Made by a program: the position numbers and the translations under genes. The notes beneath the pieces are model-generated. The model was given only the letters and a program-made list of their open reading frames with translations, was not told where the DNA came from and ran no database searches. Of a DNA stretch of 27,783 bases, positions 1 to 8,884 are shown piece after piece (the first letter of the stretch is position 1; every line of letters begins with the position of its first letter). This DNA is from Bacillota bacterium (lineage in GTDB: Bacteria; Bacillota; Clostridia; Lachnospirales; Lachnospiraceae), in NCBI GenBank assembly GCA_023421505.1, contig JAEZTJ010000094.1:1-27783 (forward strand), given 5' to 3'.

Positions 1-127
1 TTAGTTTTGTTAGTCGCATAACTTAATTATACCATTTGTGCGGATTCTAAGGAATCCGCATTTTTAATTTTGAGCATAAAAAGGAGCTTTTGCTCCACAG
101 CTTATTCGGCTATTTTGCAAAAGCCCC
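1..127. mobile_element. End of a repeated element (IS-like), left copy
   Basis: These bases are the reverse complement of the last 127 bases of the window, except for one base: a GG/GGG length difference in the run before AGC near position 83. The tip is CCCC at 124-127, so the element end reads GGGGCTTTTGC inward. The segment holds a perfect terminator hairpin (40-59) and a sub-terminal hairpin GGAGC-TTTT-GCTCC (83-96). The right copy has the opposite orientation. No transposase is visible because the element lies outside the window. The T-tract orientation of the terminator suggests that a gene inside the element ends just outside and reads into the window. An outward ATG (M-R-L-T-K-L) also exists, but with no room for a leader. 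The IS family is not assigned. Confidence 0.7.
39..72 (+). terminator. Intrinsic terminator inside left repeat
   Basis: The stem TGCGGATTC/GAATCCGCA (39-47 and 52-60, loop TAAG) is perfect and is followed by TTTTTAATTTT. It would stop transcription entering from the left, for example from a transposase gene just outside the window. The same hairpin is present in mirror image at the right end. Confidence 0.7.
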
Positions 128-196
128 ATTTTTATTAATAGGAAGCTATTCTGATCTAAAAATATTTTAAGTTTAGGATGCATAAATTTTTAGATA

Positions 197-2467
197 TTAT
201 TTTCTGTATCTATTTACCAGATCCTCCAGTTCCTTATGCGTATTTATTATTGCTTCCTGAACTTCTATTTCTTCGTTGATCAATTTATAAACCCAATCAC
301 ACACAATAGCATCAATTTCATTCTGAGAAATTATTTTATTGTTTTCCAATCTCGGAGGCAGCGTGGGCTTGGAATATTCGTAGGTAGAGTGATAAAGTGG
401 AAGCCAAGGGTAGGATTTAATCAGTTCATCATTCGTATAGGTAGAGACAATAGCTGATTGGCTGCCAAGTACAGTGAGATAATTAGCAATTTGCTCATTG
501 CAAGTCCATTTTAAAAATTCAAAAGCATCTTTTTTTTGTGTAGAACGGCTGCTTATTCCTAGACTCCATCCGCCAAGTAATGGACTGCGTCCGGGAATAT
601 GATGACATGCTATTGATCCAATCATACTGCTTTTTCTTAAATCAACAATATCAGTAAGGAAAGAGGGATAACTAATTAGCATACAGGTCTCACCCTTAAT
701 GAAGTCTTGTACAACGCTAACATCAGTGGCAGTTTTAAAATTAGGTTTTGCAAGTTTGATGGAACGTGCAAAATTAATATAAGCTTTTAAGGATTGGGCT
801 GAATCTAAACATACGTTGCCTTTTGCATCAAACAGATTTCCGTTGTAAGCGCGTAGACGCATATAGATTTCAGGTACCAGACATTCATTATAGGCAGCAG
901 GTATTGAAATGCCATAATTAACAGCATCTGTTTTATTTGTAAAGAAGCTGGCAATTGTGTTAAATTCTTTTAATGTTAGGGGAGGACGAAGTGTCATATT
1001 ATTAATTTTTGCATACTCAGAGTTTAATTTTGGATCTTCAAATAAGTCCTTTCTATAATAGAAAATCTGAGGCGCATACATAAAGGGAATTCCATAGTAA
1101 TGTCTATTAAAATAACTATAGTATTTTAAACAGTTAGGTAGAAATATGTCTTTGTTAATAGAAGAAATTTCTTCAGAGATATCTTCTAAAATATGATTTG
1201 ATGCCAGTGTTGACAGCCATGGTATATCGTACATTACTACATCATAAGAGAGACTGGAGCTGTTATGATTATTCACGATTTCATCATATATATGATGATG
1301 CGGTAATATAGTAATTTCCGCATGTATACCAGAAATATTTTCGAAGTTTTTAATCAATCCCTGAAGGGCATGAACCTGTGGCGTATCCATCATGAGTATT
1401 CGTATGGTGCGCTGTAAGGGTTCTGCCTTTAAAGTGCTATTTTGAGGAACGATAACGGAAATGTTCTCAGAAGAAACATTTAAATTATTCGTGGTGGTTT
1501 CTTTTAAGATTATCTTCTCTGATTCTTTCGTAAACGGTGATTCCAATTGCCCTATTAAAAGCTTTGATGCATTCTGTCCTAGCTTGATTGCAGGGCGGGC
1601 AGCTGAGATATTAGCAAAAGAATGCGTAAATAGATTCCAGTGTTCTTCCCCCAAGGTAAGGACAGGTATGTCCTTAGTACTGAAGCCCAGAATATTAAGT
1701 CCTTCAATAATACCTATAGAAATAGATTCGGAGGTGGAGATGATTGCCTCCGGTTTTTTTGTCTTTAATAATAGTATGGTTTTACGAAATGCATCTTCCT
1801 TACTAAGATTAGTTTTAACAAAAGAGTCTGAAGCAATTTCAACATTATTTTTTATATATGCATTTTTAAAACCATTAATACAATTTGCTTCGCAATCAAA
1901 TTTTTGCGGCCCGGACATTAATATAAGATTCTTATAACCCTGATGTAATAAATTGCAGGTCATACTTTCGACGATGGAATGATTATCAAAGGAAATGAAA
2001 TTGCAGTCCAAGCTATGAATATCTCGATCAATGAGTACTAGCGGCCGTTCACTTGATGTAAAGTTATCATAATAGAATTTCCAATTATCCGGTTTACATG
2101 AAACTAAAATCAGACCACATATGCGTCTTTTTAAAAAGTTATGTACAATATTTTGCTCAATATCAGGTATATCATAAGAAAATGCAAGATTAACAAAATA
2201 GTTAGTATTTTGAAAAGAGTTTTCTATGCCTTGGAACAGCTGTACATAGTAGGAATCATTAAAATTTGGAAGTATAACGCCTACATCATTGTATAAGTTG
2301 GATTTCAGGCTCTTGGCAGAGAGATTTTGATAATATTGTAAATGATCAATAGCGCTCTGAATTTTCTCTGCTGTAGTTTTACTAACGGGCTTTGTGTGGT
2401 TTAGATAATTGGATACAGTACCAATAGATACACCTGCCATTTGAGCTACATGTTTAATTGTAGACAT
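197..2467 (-). CDS. LacI-type regulator fused to a family-1 solute-binding-protein domain
   Basis: This is a predicted 756-residue cytoplasmic transcriptional regulator. Residues 2-50 form a LacI helix-turn-helix (IKHVAQMAGVSIGTVSNYLN). Residues 60-328 are a type I periplasmic-binding-like sensor as in other LacI proteins. A linker of about 25 residues leads to residues 354-756, which resemble extracellular solute-binding protein family 1 (GIPFMYAPQIFYYRKDLFE, then GGWSLGISSRSTQKKDAFEFLKW split over two motifs). A normal LacI protein is about 335 residues, so the C-terminal half is an extra complete ligand-binding domain. There is no signal peptide or membrane segment. I chose ATG 2467 because AGAGGGG lies 9 nt upstream; ATG 2476 is possible, and the longer open frame to 2578 has no ribosome site. 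The gene diverges from the sugar operon at 2719 and is its likely regulator. Domain calls are from motif recognition. Confidence 0.85.
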   Translation of the reverse strand: MSTIKHVAQMAGVSIGTVSNYLNHTKPVSKTTAEKIQSAIDHLQYYQNLSAKSLKSNLYNDVGVILPNFNDSYYVQLFQGIENSFQNTNYFVNLAFSYDIPDIEQNIVHNFLKRRICGLILVSCKPDNWKFYYDNFTSSERPLVLIDRDIHSLDCNFISFDNHSIVESMTCNLLHQGYKNLILMSGPQKFDCEANCINGFKNAYIKNNVEIASDSFVKTNLSKEDAFRKTILLLKTKKPEAIISTSESISIGIIEGLNILGFSTKDIPVLTLGEEHWNLFTHSFANISAARPAIKLGQNASKLLIGQLESPFTKESEKIILKETTTNNLNVSSENISVIVPQNSTLKAEPLQRTIRILMMDTPQVHALQGLIKNFENISGIHAEITILPHHHIYDEIVNNHNSSSLSYDVVMYDIPWLSTLASNHILEDISEEISSINKDIFLPNCLKYYSYFNRHYYGIPFMYAPQIFYYRKDLFEDPKLNSEYAKINNMTLRPPLTLKEFNTIASFFTNKTDAVNYGISIPAAYNECLVPEIYMRLRAYNGNLFDAKGNVCLDSAQSLKAYINFARSIKLAKPNFKTATDVSVVQDFIKGETCMLISYPSFLTDIVDLRKSSMIGSIACHHIPGRSPLLGGWSLGISSRSTQKKDAFEFLKWTCNEQIANYLTVLGSQSAIVSTYTNDELIKSYPWLPLYHSTYEYSKPTLPPRLENNKIISQNEIDAIVCDWVYKLINEEIEVQEAIINTHKELEDLVNRYRK

Positions 2468-2510
2468 TAATTTCATCCCCTCTTGTAAAGCTTGTTTAAA
2501 GTTTATCCTA

Positions 2511-2539
2511 TATATAACATAAAAAAATGTATTTGTAAA
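2511..2539 (-). promoter_or_regulatory. Probable promoter of the LacI-SBP gene
   Basis: On the minus strand TTTACA (2539-2534), a 17-nt spacer and TATATA (2516-2511) precede the ATG at 2467. The hexamers match moderately and the spacing is ideal. Confidence 0.45.
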
Positions 2540-2543
2540 CAAA

Positions 2544-2557
2544 TTAAAACGTTTAAA
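2544..2557. promoter_or_regulatory. Candidate LacI-family operator
   Basis: TTAAAACGTTTAAA contains the perfect palindrome AAACGTTT with the central CG step usual for LacI-family operators. It lies between the -35 elements of the two divergent promoters, next to the regulator's own -35 and 21 nt from the operon's -35. Assignment to this regulator is inference from position; AT-rich sequence makes partial palindromes common. Confidence 0.45.
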
Positions 2558-2577
2558 TTTAAATACAATTGAAAACA

Positions 2578-2606
2578 TTGACTAAATCATAAAATGACAT
2601 TAATAT
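2578..2606 (+). promoter_or_regulatory. Probable promoter of the sugar-conjugate operon
   Basis: TTGACT (2578-2583), a 17-nt spacer and TAATAT (2601-2606) form a good sigma-A promoter. The predicted start near 2613 leaves a leader of about 105 nt before the ATG at 2719. Confidence 0.6.
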
Positions 2607-2718
2607 ATAAATATCGACAAACCAAGACAGTGTTTTTATAAGCTGGTGCAAAGTGGGGAGACTCACTGAACATAAATTACTACATAAATTAATTTATCAA
2701 ATATTAAGGAGGGTATTT

Positions 2719-3813
2719 ATGAAGAAAATTTTAGCGTTACTTATGGTTGCAGTTATGATGTTGGGTTTTGTTGGATGTGGGTCCAAGACAGAAGCAGAAC
2801 CTAAAACTGAAGTAACCAAAGAGCCAGACAAAGCTACAGAGGAAGCAACAACAGACACAGCCACAGACACATCAACAGAAAAGAAATCTTTTAAAATTGG
2901 TGTATCTATCATGGAATTAACTGCTTATACCTGGTATCAGGGTGTAATTGATGGATGTAATAAGTGGGTTGCTGATCACGGAAATGAGTATGGAGTAGAT
3001 ATGGCATTTACATTTGAAGACTCCAGATCAGATGTTCAAACAATGTTAACCAATGTTGAGAACATGGTATCAGCTGGATCAGATGGTGTTATTTTATTCC
3101 CGGCAGATGCATCTTCTGCTATCCCGACAATGAAAGAATATACAGCAGCAGGTATTCCATTTGTTATTGGTGATTATGCGCAAGAGGTTTCTTCAGATGC
3201 TGATAAGGTATGGTCAACCTTTGTAGGTCATGATATGAAGGCACTTGGTAAGAAAGCAGCTGAAGAAGCGATTGCTTATTTTAAAGAAATAGGAAAAGAA
3301 GATCCGGTATGTTTATTTATTACTCGTCCTACCTCAGGACAAGTATCGCAGGATCGTTTTGATGGCTTTAAGGAAACAATTTTAGCTACTTATCCAAATG
3401 CAAAAATTATTGAAGAGGGTGATACTGGTGCAGGTAACCGTGATTCAGCACAGACATTAATGGAAAATATACTTCAACGTGAAGCAACAATTGATCTTGT
3501 ATGTGGACATAATGATGCTGAAGTAGTTGGTGCTTATAATGCAGCAGTTGCACAGGGAAGAAATGAAATCAAATTTATCGGTATCGCTGGTGATATAGAC
3601 GTACTTACATGGATATCCGAGGGCAACGAAATGTGGCTTGCAGAAGTATTGCAGGATCCGGTAGTACTTGGTTATCAGGCAACAGATGCAATCTACAAGG
3701 TTCTGGCTCTTGATGAAGACCTTCCGGATAATTATGATTTACCGGAACCGGATGCAATTACTCCGGCAAATGTTAGTCAATTTGACTGGAAAAGCTGGGG
3801 ATGGCTTGGTTAA
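2719..3813 (+). CDS. Sugar ABC transporter substrate-binding lipoprotein (ribose-type)
   Basis: This is the extracellular binding component of the ABC importer encoded downstream. The 364-residue protein starts MKKILALLMVAVMML and has a lipobox ending FVG-C, so it should be lipid-anchored at Cys22-23 on the outer face of the membrane. A Thr/Glu/Lys-rich linker (about residues 25-58) precedes a type I periplasmic-binding domain of the RbsB/Peripla_BP_4 kind (FKIGVSIMELTAYTWYQGV; later DGVILFPADASSA and AGDIDVL). I chose ATG 2719 because AGGAGGG lies 7 nt upstream; the open frame extends upstream to 2653 without a ribosome site. It is the first gene of the operon and is followed by a stable hairpin that may protect its transcript. 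The ligand cannot be read from sequence. Neighbouring genes point to a sugar or glycoside. Confidence 0.9.
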   Translation: MKKILALLMVAVMMLGFVGCGSKTEAEPKTEVTKEPDKATEEATTDTATDTSTEKKSFKIGVSIMELTAYTWYQGVIDGCNKWVADHGNEYGVDMAFTFEDSRSDVQTMLTNVENMVSAGSDGVILFPADASSAIPTMKEYTAAGIPFVIGDYAQEVSSDADKVWSTFVGHDMKALGKKAAEEAIAYFKEIGKEDPVCLFITRPTSGQVSQDRFDGFKETILATYPNAKIIEEGDTGAGNRDSAQTLMENILQREATIDLVCGHNDAEVVGAYNAAVAQGRNEIKFIGIAGDIDVLTWISEGNEMWLAEVLQDPVVLGYQATDAIYKVLALDEDLPDNYDLPEPDAITPANVSQFDWKSWGWLG

Positions 3814-3842
3814 GCAAAACTGTCTAATATAAATTTTCATTT

Positions 3843-3875
3843 TCGCAGTCGACAGGGTAGTCCTATCGACTGCGA
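3843..3875 (+). other. Intercistronic stem-loop after the binding-protein gene
   Basis: TCGCAGTCGA (3843-3852) pairs with TCGACTGCGA (3866-3875). Inside, one C-A mismatch is followed by further A-T and G-C pairs. No T-tract follows, so it is not a simple terminator. Such hairpins after binding-protein genes commonly raise the level of the upstream message relative to downstream transporter genes. Confidence 0.65.
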
Positions 3876-3899
3876 GGATAAAGGAGAGAGATACGAAGT

Positions 3900-6005
3900 A
3901 TGATAAATTTATTGCCAGAGCCAAAAAGCTTAGTAGATAGAGAAGGATTTTCGAATAAATTTAATAAGTTATATTTAGAAGCAGATTGTGCAAAAGTTGA
4001 AGCTCAGGAATATGTTGAATTAATAGAACTTCGTTTATGGAATTATAAAGATATTAGTATTCATTCTGAAAGGGTAACAAATCAGGATGCAATGAAGATA
4101 CGTATTGTAAACTCCTTAGAAGGTATTGAAGTTAAAAGCAAAGAATTATTTATCGAACAGGGATATGATATTGATATTTCTGATAATGAAATCCTAATAA
4201 AACATGAAAATAAAGCCGGCTTTATCAATGCAATCACATCAGTAAAACAACTTTTGATAGCAGCAGAGGATGGATGCTATAAGCTGCCGTTTTGCCATAT
4301 AACAGATTACCCTTCCATACCGGTAAGGGCAATTGCACAGACATTTTCTTGGTATGCTGGATATGGGAGATTTGGATTTGACAGTCAACTTTGGGGATAT
4401 GAGGAATGGGTAGAGTATTTAAATATCTGCCTGGATCAAAAGATTAATCAATTTAATCTTGTAATGTATGGATATTGGCCGTTTGAGCTTCCTGGATATT
4501 CTGAAACGGTTTTCCGGGATGTGCCTATTAAAATATGGAATGCGGAAAACCGCAGATGGCTTACAGTACATTATACACATCCTAATCTGGAAGAGCCTTT
4601 TATGGATAAATTCATTAAACTTGCTCATAAATTGGAAGTGAAAATTTTTGCATACGTAGGCCTCAATTCTTATAATGGCGCTTATACAATTAAGCACCCG
4701 GAAGCAAGAACGAAGCCACCGAAGCAAAGTGGTTTTCTAAATGATTTTGATTCCCTATGCTTAAGCTATCCCGGAACTGTAGAATATATCCTCGTAGCAA
4801 TGAAGCGAATTGCAAGATTAGGATTTGACGGATATACCCTAGAAGAGAGTGAAGAAGGCTTCTGGTACTGTGAATGTGACGAATGTAAGAAGCGTTGGCA
4901 TAATACGACTAAGTCACCCGGAGAAGCGAAACATAAAGCCAATATGTGGTTACTGCGCCAGATATATGATGCTGTTCGAGAAATAAATCAGGAGATTGTA
5001 ATTGGTATACGAGCATTCAGACAACCGCCACTTGAAAAAGATCCTGCTTTTCTGGCTGAATGTAGTGAAAGCATGCCGGCTGATATTAAGCTTTTTTGGG
5101 CACCCGGATTATATGTGCCAGAGTCGGAATTTGAAAAGTGGTGTGTGGCATTTGGTAAAGATAGAATATGGGCGAGAGATACCGAGTCAAATTCTATAAC
5201 ATCTACAATGGGCAGATTGTATAGAACCTTTAAATCTAATCTTATTCGCTATGAAGAGGAAGCAAATGAACAAGTCATCGAGACGGATATCCGTCAGCAT
5301 AAGGGAAGTGTTTTGATGGGTGTTCATGGGATCAATGGCTTTATGTTTGAATGGTACGGATTATTTATGCACTTATTTGCGCATGGTAATTATGGATGGG
5401 GCTCAATGATGGAAGAAGAAGAATTCTATAAAAGGGCTTGTGAACTTAACTTTGGTGAGCTTGGCGAGACAGTACTCTATGTGATGAAAAATATGGTGAC
5501 AATCCATGAAAGCCAGATCCCATTATATACAACACCCTTCCCTTTCCAGAAAAATAAAATGACGCAAGAGGACCTTCCGGCAATCCTTGATGCTAAGAGC
5601 AAACATGAAAGTATTATGAAGAAGATCGAAATGCTTCAGCGTAAAGCCTATGACGATAAAAAATTACGCCCTTGGCTGCCCCATTTTGATAAATGGTCTA
5701 ATGCAGAACGGAGAAATGCAGTGATATATGATATGGTATTAACTGCTCTTGCATATGAAAAGGAGACGGACCCGGTTGAAAAGGACAAGCTGCTAGATGA
5801 TATTCTTTACTATAACGAAAAAGATTTTGATATTGTAAAAGAAATGTTTTTTGATATCAATCCTGTTACAGAAACTGGAGTGGGAAGCTGTATGTTTCCC
5901 TACCATGAAATGAAACGCTTAATACATAATATTAGGCATCCAGAATCGCCTGATGGCAATATCATATGTTCAGGAGTAGAAGCTCTTGGGTGGTTATGGC
6001 TGTAG
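3900..6005 (+). CDS. GH20/GH67-like cytoplasmic glycosidase
   Basis: The predicted 701-residue enzyme has no signal peptide, so it should act on an imported substrate. Residues 1-125 resemble the small N-terminal domain of hexosaminidases and alpha-glucuronidases (LLPEPKSL at the start; GYDIDISDNEILIKHENKAG near 90-110). A (beta/alpha)8-type region follows from about residue 140 (WEEW-like helix, INQFNLVMYGYWPFE, LEVKIFAYVGLNSYNGAY). A likely active-site strand end carries Glu315, Glu316, Glu318 and Glu319, directly before a Cys-rich loop CECDECKKRW (324-333), a pattern seen in GH20-related and DUF4838-type glycosidases. The canonical GH20 Asp-Glu pair in a GGDE context is absent, so the substrate and even the GH family remain open. 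The start at 3900 has AAGGAGAGA upstream. It lies between the binding protein and the ATPase, which supports a role in cleaving the transported compound. Confidence 0.6.
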   Translation: MINLLPEPKSLVDREGFSNKFNKLYLEADCAKVEAQEYVELIELRLWNYKDISIHSERVTNQDAMKIRIVNSLEGIEVKSKELFIEQGYDIDISDNEILIKHENKAGFINAITSVKQLLIAAEDGCYKLPFCHITDYPSIPVRAIAQTFSWYAGYGRFGFDSQLWGYEEWVEYLNICLDQKINQFNLVMYGYWPFELPGYSETVFRDVPIKIWNAENRRWLTVHYTHPNLEEPFMDKFIKLAHKLEVKIFAYVGLNSYNGAYTIKHPEARTKPPKQSGFLNDFDSLCLSYPGTVEYILVAMKRIARLGFDGYTLEESEEGFWYCECDECKKRWHNTTKSPGEAKHKANMWLLRQIYDAVREINQEIVIGIRAFRQPPLEKDPAFLAECSESMPADIKLFWAPGLYVPESEFEKWCVAFGKDRIWARDTESNSITSTMGRLYRTFKSNLIRYEEEANEQVIETDIRQHKGSVLMGVHGINGFMFEWYGLFMHLFAHGNYGWGSMMEEEEFYKRACELNFGELGETVLYVMKNMVTIHESQIPLYTTPFPFQKNKMTQEDLPAILDAKSKHESIMKKIEMLQRKAYDDKKLRPWLPHFDKWSNAERRNAVIYDMVLTALAYEKETDPVEKDKLLDDILYYNEKDFDIVKEMFFDINPVTETGVGSCMFPYHEMKRLIHNIRHPESPDGNIICSGVEALGWLWL

Positions 6006-6023
6006 ATTGAAGGAGCAAAAAAA

Positions 6024-7544
6024 ATGGAAGACATAAAAGCCGATATAATACCATTGATAGAAATTAAAAATTGTACAATGGAGTTTCCGGGTGTGAAGGC
6101 TTTATCAAATGTTAATTTTACGTTGATGCCGGGTGAGTGCCATGCTCTGGTTGGTGAAAATGGAGCAGGAAAATCTACTTTATCTAAATGTATTACCGGA
6201 GAGAATCATATGATAGAAGGTGAACTTTATGTAAAGGGAGAAAAAATTAAAATTCCTTCTTATAATGTCAGAGAATCTCAAAACAGAGGCATCGCAATTG
6301 TACATCAGGAATTTACTTTAATGGGCGATATGAACGGAGTGGAAAATATCTTTGTCGGACGTTATATGAATAAGCATGGCTTTGTAGACTGGAAAGCACT
6401 CGATAAAAGAGCTCAGGAAATGATGGATTTTTTGCAGTGTAACGTGAATATGCATGTTCCTGTTAAGCATTTAAGAACAGCAGAAAGACAAATTATTCAG
6501 TTGGCGAAAGCGATCTTAGATAATCCGCAGATTATCATTTTCGATGAGTTAACAGCAGTACTGCAGGAAAAAGACATAAAGAATATTTTCCGTATCATTG
6601 GAATTCTTAAGGAAAAAGGATTTGGAATTATTTATATCTCGCATCGACTGGATGAAGTGTTTGCATGCTGTGATTCCTATACTGTGCTATGTGATGGCAG
6701 GTACATAAATTCCGGACGGGTGAAGGACATAGATAATAATCAACTGGTCAAGATGATTATTGGCCGCGAACTTGCGAATGTATTTCCTCCGATTAATAAT
6801 AAAACAGGTGAAGTAATCCTGGAGGTAAAAAACTTAACAGCGCCTAAGGCTTTCAGAAATATTAATCTTAAAGTTCGTGCAGGTGAAGTAATTGGTTTAG
6901 CAGGTTTGCTGGGTGCCGGAAAAACTGAACTGATCCAGGCTATATTTGGAAATCATAAGATAACAAGCGGTGAAGTAAAAGTTAAGGGTAAAACAGTTAA
7001 TCTAAAGAAGCCTTATCAAGCCATAAAGCTGGGTATGGGACTTGTGCCAGATGAAAGAAGAGCACTTGGACTTAATATGAAGTTTAATATTAAGGATAAT
7101 ACAACACTTCCTTCAATGAAAAAATTTAAAAAGCTGGGTATTTTTCAAGATCATGAATCAGAATCAAAATCAGCTTACGAAATAAATGAGAAAATGAATT
7201 TAAATTATTATTCTCTTTGGCAGAATGTAAAGAAGCTATCTGGTGGTAACCAGCAAAAGATAGTAATTGCTAAATGGATGCTTAAGGATACTGAAATATT
7301 CTTACTGGATGAACCTACCAGAGGAATTGATATTGGTGCAAAGCATGAAATTTATAATCTGATTCATGAGCTTACGAAGAAAAATAAAGCTGTTATTTTG
7401 GTTTCTCCTGAGATGGAAGAGCTTATTGGTCTATGTAATCGAATCTATATTATGTACGAAGGTGCAATCATGGATGTTGTGGAGGGTGAAAGAAAAACCC
7501 AGGAAGAAATTATCAATAATTTGTTAGGAGTGAAAGCAGAATGA
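6024..7544 (+). CDS. Sugar ABC transporter ATPase, two fused NBDs (RbsA/MglA type)
   Basis: This 506-residue protein would power sugar import through the next gene's permease. The first nucleotide-binding domain has Walker A GENGAGKST (44-52), a signature LRTAERQ (150-156, degenerate compared with the usual LS-type start) and Walker B IIIFDELTAVL (171-181), where the usual DEPTA proline is leucine. The second has a P-loop GLLGAGKTEL (294-303), an intact signature LSGGNQQK (405-412) and LLDEPTRGIDIGAK (427-440). This layout and length match the RbsA/AraG/MglA class for monosaccharides and related compounds. AAGGAG precedes the ATG; the preceding gene ends 18 nt upstream, and the permease start overlaps its stop by 4 nt, indicating translational coupling. 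Confidence 0.93.
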   Translation: MEDIKADIIPLIEIKNCTMEFPGVKALSNVNFTLMPGECHALVGENGAGKSTLSKCITGENHMIEGELYVKGEKIKIPSYNVRESQNRGIAIVHQEFTLMGDMNGVENIFVGRYMNKHGFVDWKALDKRAQEMMDFLQCNVNMHVPVKHLRTAERQIIQLAKAILDNPQIIIFDELTAVLQEKDIKNIFRIIGILKEKGFGIIYISHRLDEVFACCDSYTVLCDGRYINSGRVKDIDNNQLVKMIIGRELANVFPPINNKTGEVILEVKNLTAPKAFRNINLKVRAGEVIGLAGLLGAGKTELIQAIFGNHKITSGEVKVKGKTVNLKKPYQAIKLGMGLVPDERRALGLNMKFNIKDNTTLPSMKKFKKLGIFQDHESESKSAYEINEKMNLNYYSLWQNVKKLSGGNQQKIVIAKWMLKDTEIFLLDEPTRGIDIGAKHEIYNLIHELTKKNKAVILVSPEMEELIGLCNRIYIMYEGAIMDVVEGERKTQEEIINNLLGVKAE

Positions 7545-8506
7545 ACGATTATAAAGTAAAAGCGAGAAAATATAATGATGGTTTTAAATCTATACTGAAT
7601 GACTGGATGATTGTCTTTCTATTTATAGTATTATTTGCATTATGCTGCTTAAACAGTAATTTCCGTACAACAACTAATATAATGAATGTACTTCGTCAGG
7701 CCTCCTTTGTTGCAATCATTGCAATGGGTGAATTTTTCGTTATTCTGATTGGTGAAATGGACATGTCAATTTCCTCAATAATTGGTATGGTTTCCATATT
7801 CTTTGCGGGCTTTGTGGTAAATACGGGAATGCCAATCTGGCTTAGTTTCTTAATCGTTATACTAATGTCAGCATTAATTGGAGCTTTAAACGGTACATTG
7901 GTGATATATGGTAAAATACCATCCTTTATTGCAACGCTCGTCACGATGAATATGCTAAAAGGTATTAATTATATTTATTCAGACGGCCTTCCTATTTCTG
8001 GATTATCAAGTTCCTTTGGTCAAATGGCACTTGGTAAGGTTGGGATTATCCCAGTAGCAGTTATATTAATGCTGGTTGTAGCAGTTATCCTTTATATCTT
8101 TACTACTCATACCGCAATAGGACGTAGCTTTTTTGCAGTAGGCGGTAATAGAGAAGCATCGAAGCTATCAGGCTTAAATGTAAATTTTGTAGCGATATTT
8201 GCTTTTGTTATGTGTGGTATTTTAACTGCAATTGGTGCTTTAGGACTTACTTCAAAGACTTTATCAGGTAACGTAACACTTGGTGATTTCCTATTATTTG
8301 ATGTTATGACAATCTGTGTATTGGGAGGTACTTCACTTACCGGCGGACGCGGACGTATCGTAGGAATTGTAGTTGGTGCACTTTTCTTACAGGTCATTAC
8401 TAATATCATGGTTCTTATGGGTATCAATACATATTGGCAATGGGTAGTTAAGGGTATCATACTTGTACTGGTTGTATTAATTGACTCCTTCTCCAAGAAG
8501 GACTAA
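7541..8506 (+). CDS. Sugar ABC transporter permease (RbsC type)
   Basis: This 321-residue integral membrane protein would form the homodimeric channel of the importer. It has about ten hydrophobic segments and the BPD_transp_2 family marks: MNVLRQASFVAIIAMGE, the cytoplasmic loop with GRSFFAVGGNREASKLSGL that contacts the ATPase, and the C-terminal LGGTSLTGGRGRIVG motif. The ATG overlaps the TGA of the ATPase gene (ATGA) and has GGAG upstream. A single permease is normal for ribose-type systems that use a fused ATPase. Together with genes 2719 and 6024 it makes a complete importer. Confidence 0.93.
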   Translation: MNDYKVKARKYNDGFKSILNDWMIVFLFIVLFALCCLNSNFRTTTNIMNVLRQASFVAIIAMGEFFVILIGEMDMSISSIIGMVSIFFAGFVVNTGMPIWLSFLIVILMSALIGALNGTLVIYGKIPSFIATLVTMNMLKGINYIYSDGLPISGLSSSFGQMALGKVGIIPVAVILMLVVAVILYIFTTHTAIGRSFFAVGGNREASKLSGLNVNFVAIFAFVMCGILTAIGALGLTSKTLSGNVTLGDFLLFDVMTICVLGGTSLTGGRGRIVGIVVGALFLQVITNIMVLMGINTYWQWVVKGIILVLVVLIDSFSKKD

Positions 8507-8518
8507 TAGGGAGTCCTA

Positions 8519-8884
8519 ATGAAGAAAAAGGTATATGGACAAATTGGAAAACTAAAAAGAGATAAAATTGAGGAATATACAAGCCTGCATGCAAATGTGT
8601 GGCCTGAGGTACTAGAGACAATACATAGATGTAATATACAAAATTATTCGATTTTTTTACAAGATGATATGGTTTTCGCCTATTTTGAATACATAGGAGA
8701 CGACTATGATAAGGATATGATGCTCATGGAGGTAGATGAAATGACCCAGAAGTGGTGGAAGCATACTAAACCATGCTTTGTAAAATATGCCATCTCATCT
8801 GAAAGTGAATTCTACCATGATATGAAGCAGATATTTGATTTTGAATTGCTTAAGCTGCACATTGATCGTAAGCGAGCCAAATAA
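8519..8884 (+). CDS. L-rhamnose mutarotase (RhaM) family protein
   Basis: This 121-residue alpha/beta-barrel protein should interconvert alpha and beta anomers of an aldose, with L-rhamnose the known substrate of the family. Family marks are YTSLHANVWPEV (the His in this position is the family active-site candidate), NYSIFLQ, and KWWKHTKP. A 12-residue basic tail (ending in RKRAK) extends past the usual end of about 104-110 residues. It starts 12 nt after the permease with GGGAG upstream. Its presence suggests that a free reducing 6-deoxy or similar sugar is formed in the cell, by import or by the glycosidase at 3900. The last 36 nt of the gene and the following spacer are repeated at 12045-12106. 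Confidence 0.88.
   Translation: MKKKVYGQIGKLKRDKIEEYTSLHANVWPEVLETIHRCNIQNYSIFLQDDMVFAYFEYIGDDYDKDMMLMEVDEMTQKWWKHTKPCFVKYAISSESEFYHDMKQIFDFELLKLHIDRKRAK

Noticed and set aside
1461..1937. Long plus-strand frame inside the LacI-SBP gene, and other antisense frames such as 8107-8496
   Set aside because: They are shadows of strong coding genes on the opposite strand. No ribosome sites or recognisable domains were seen.
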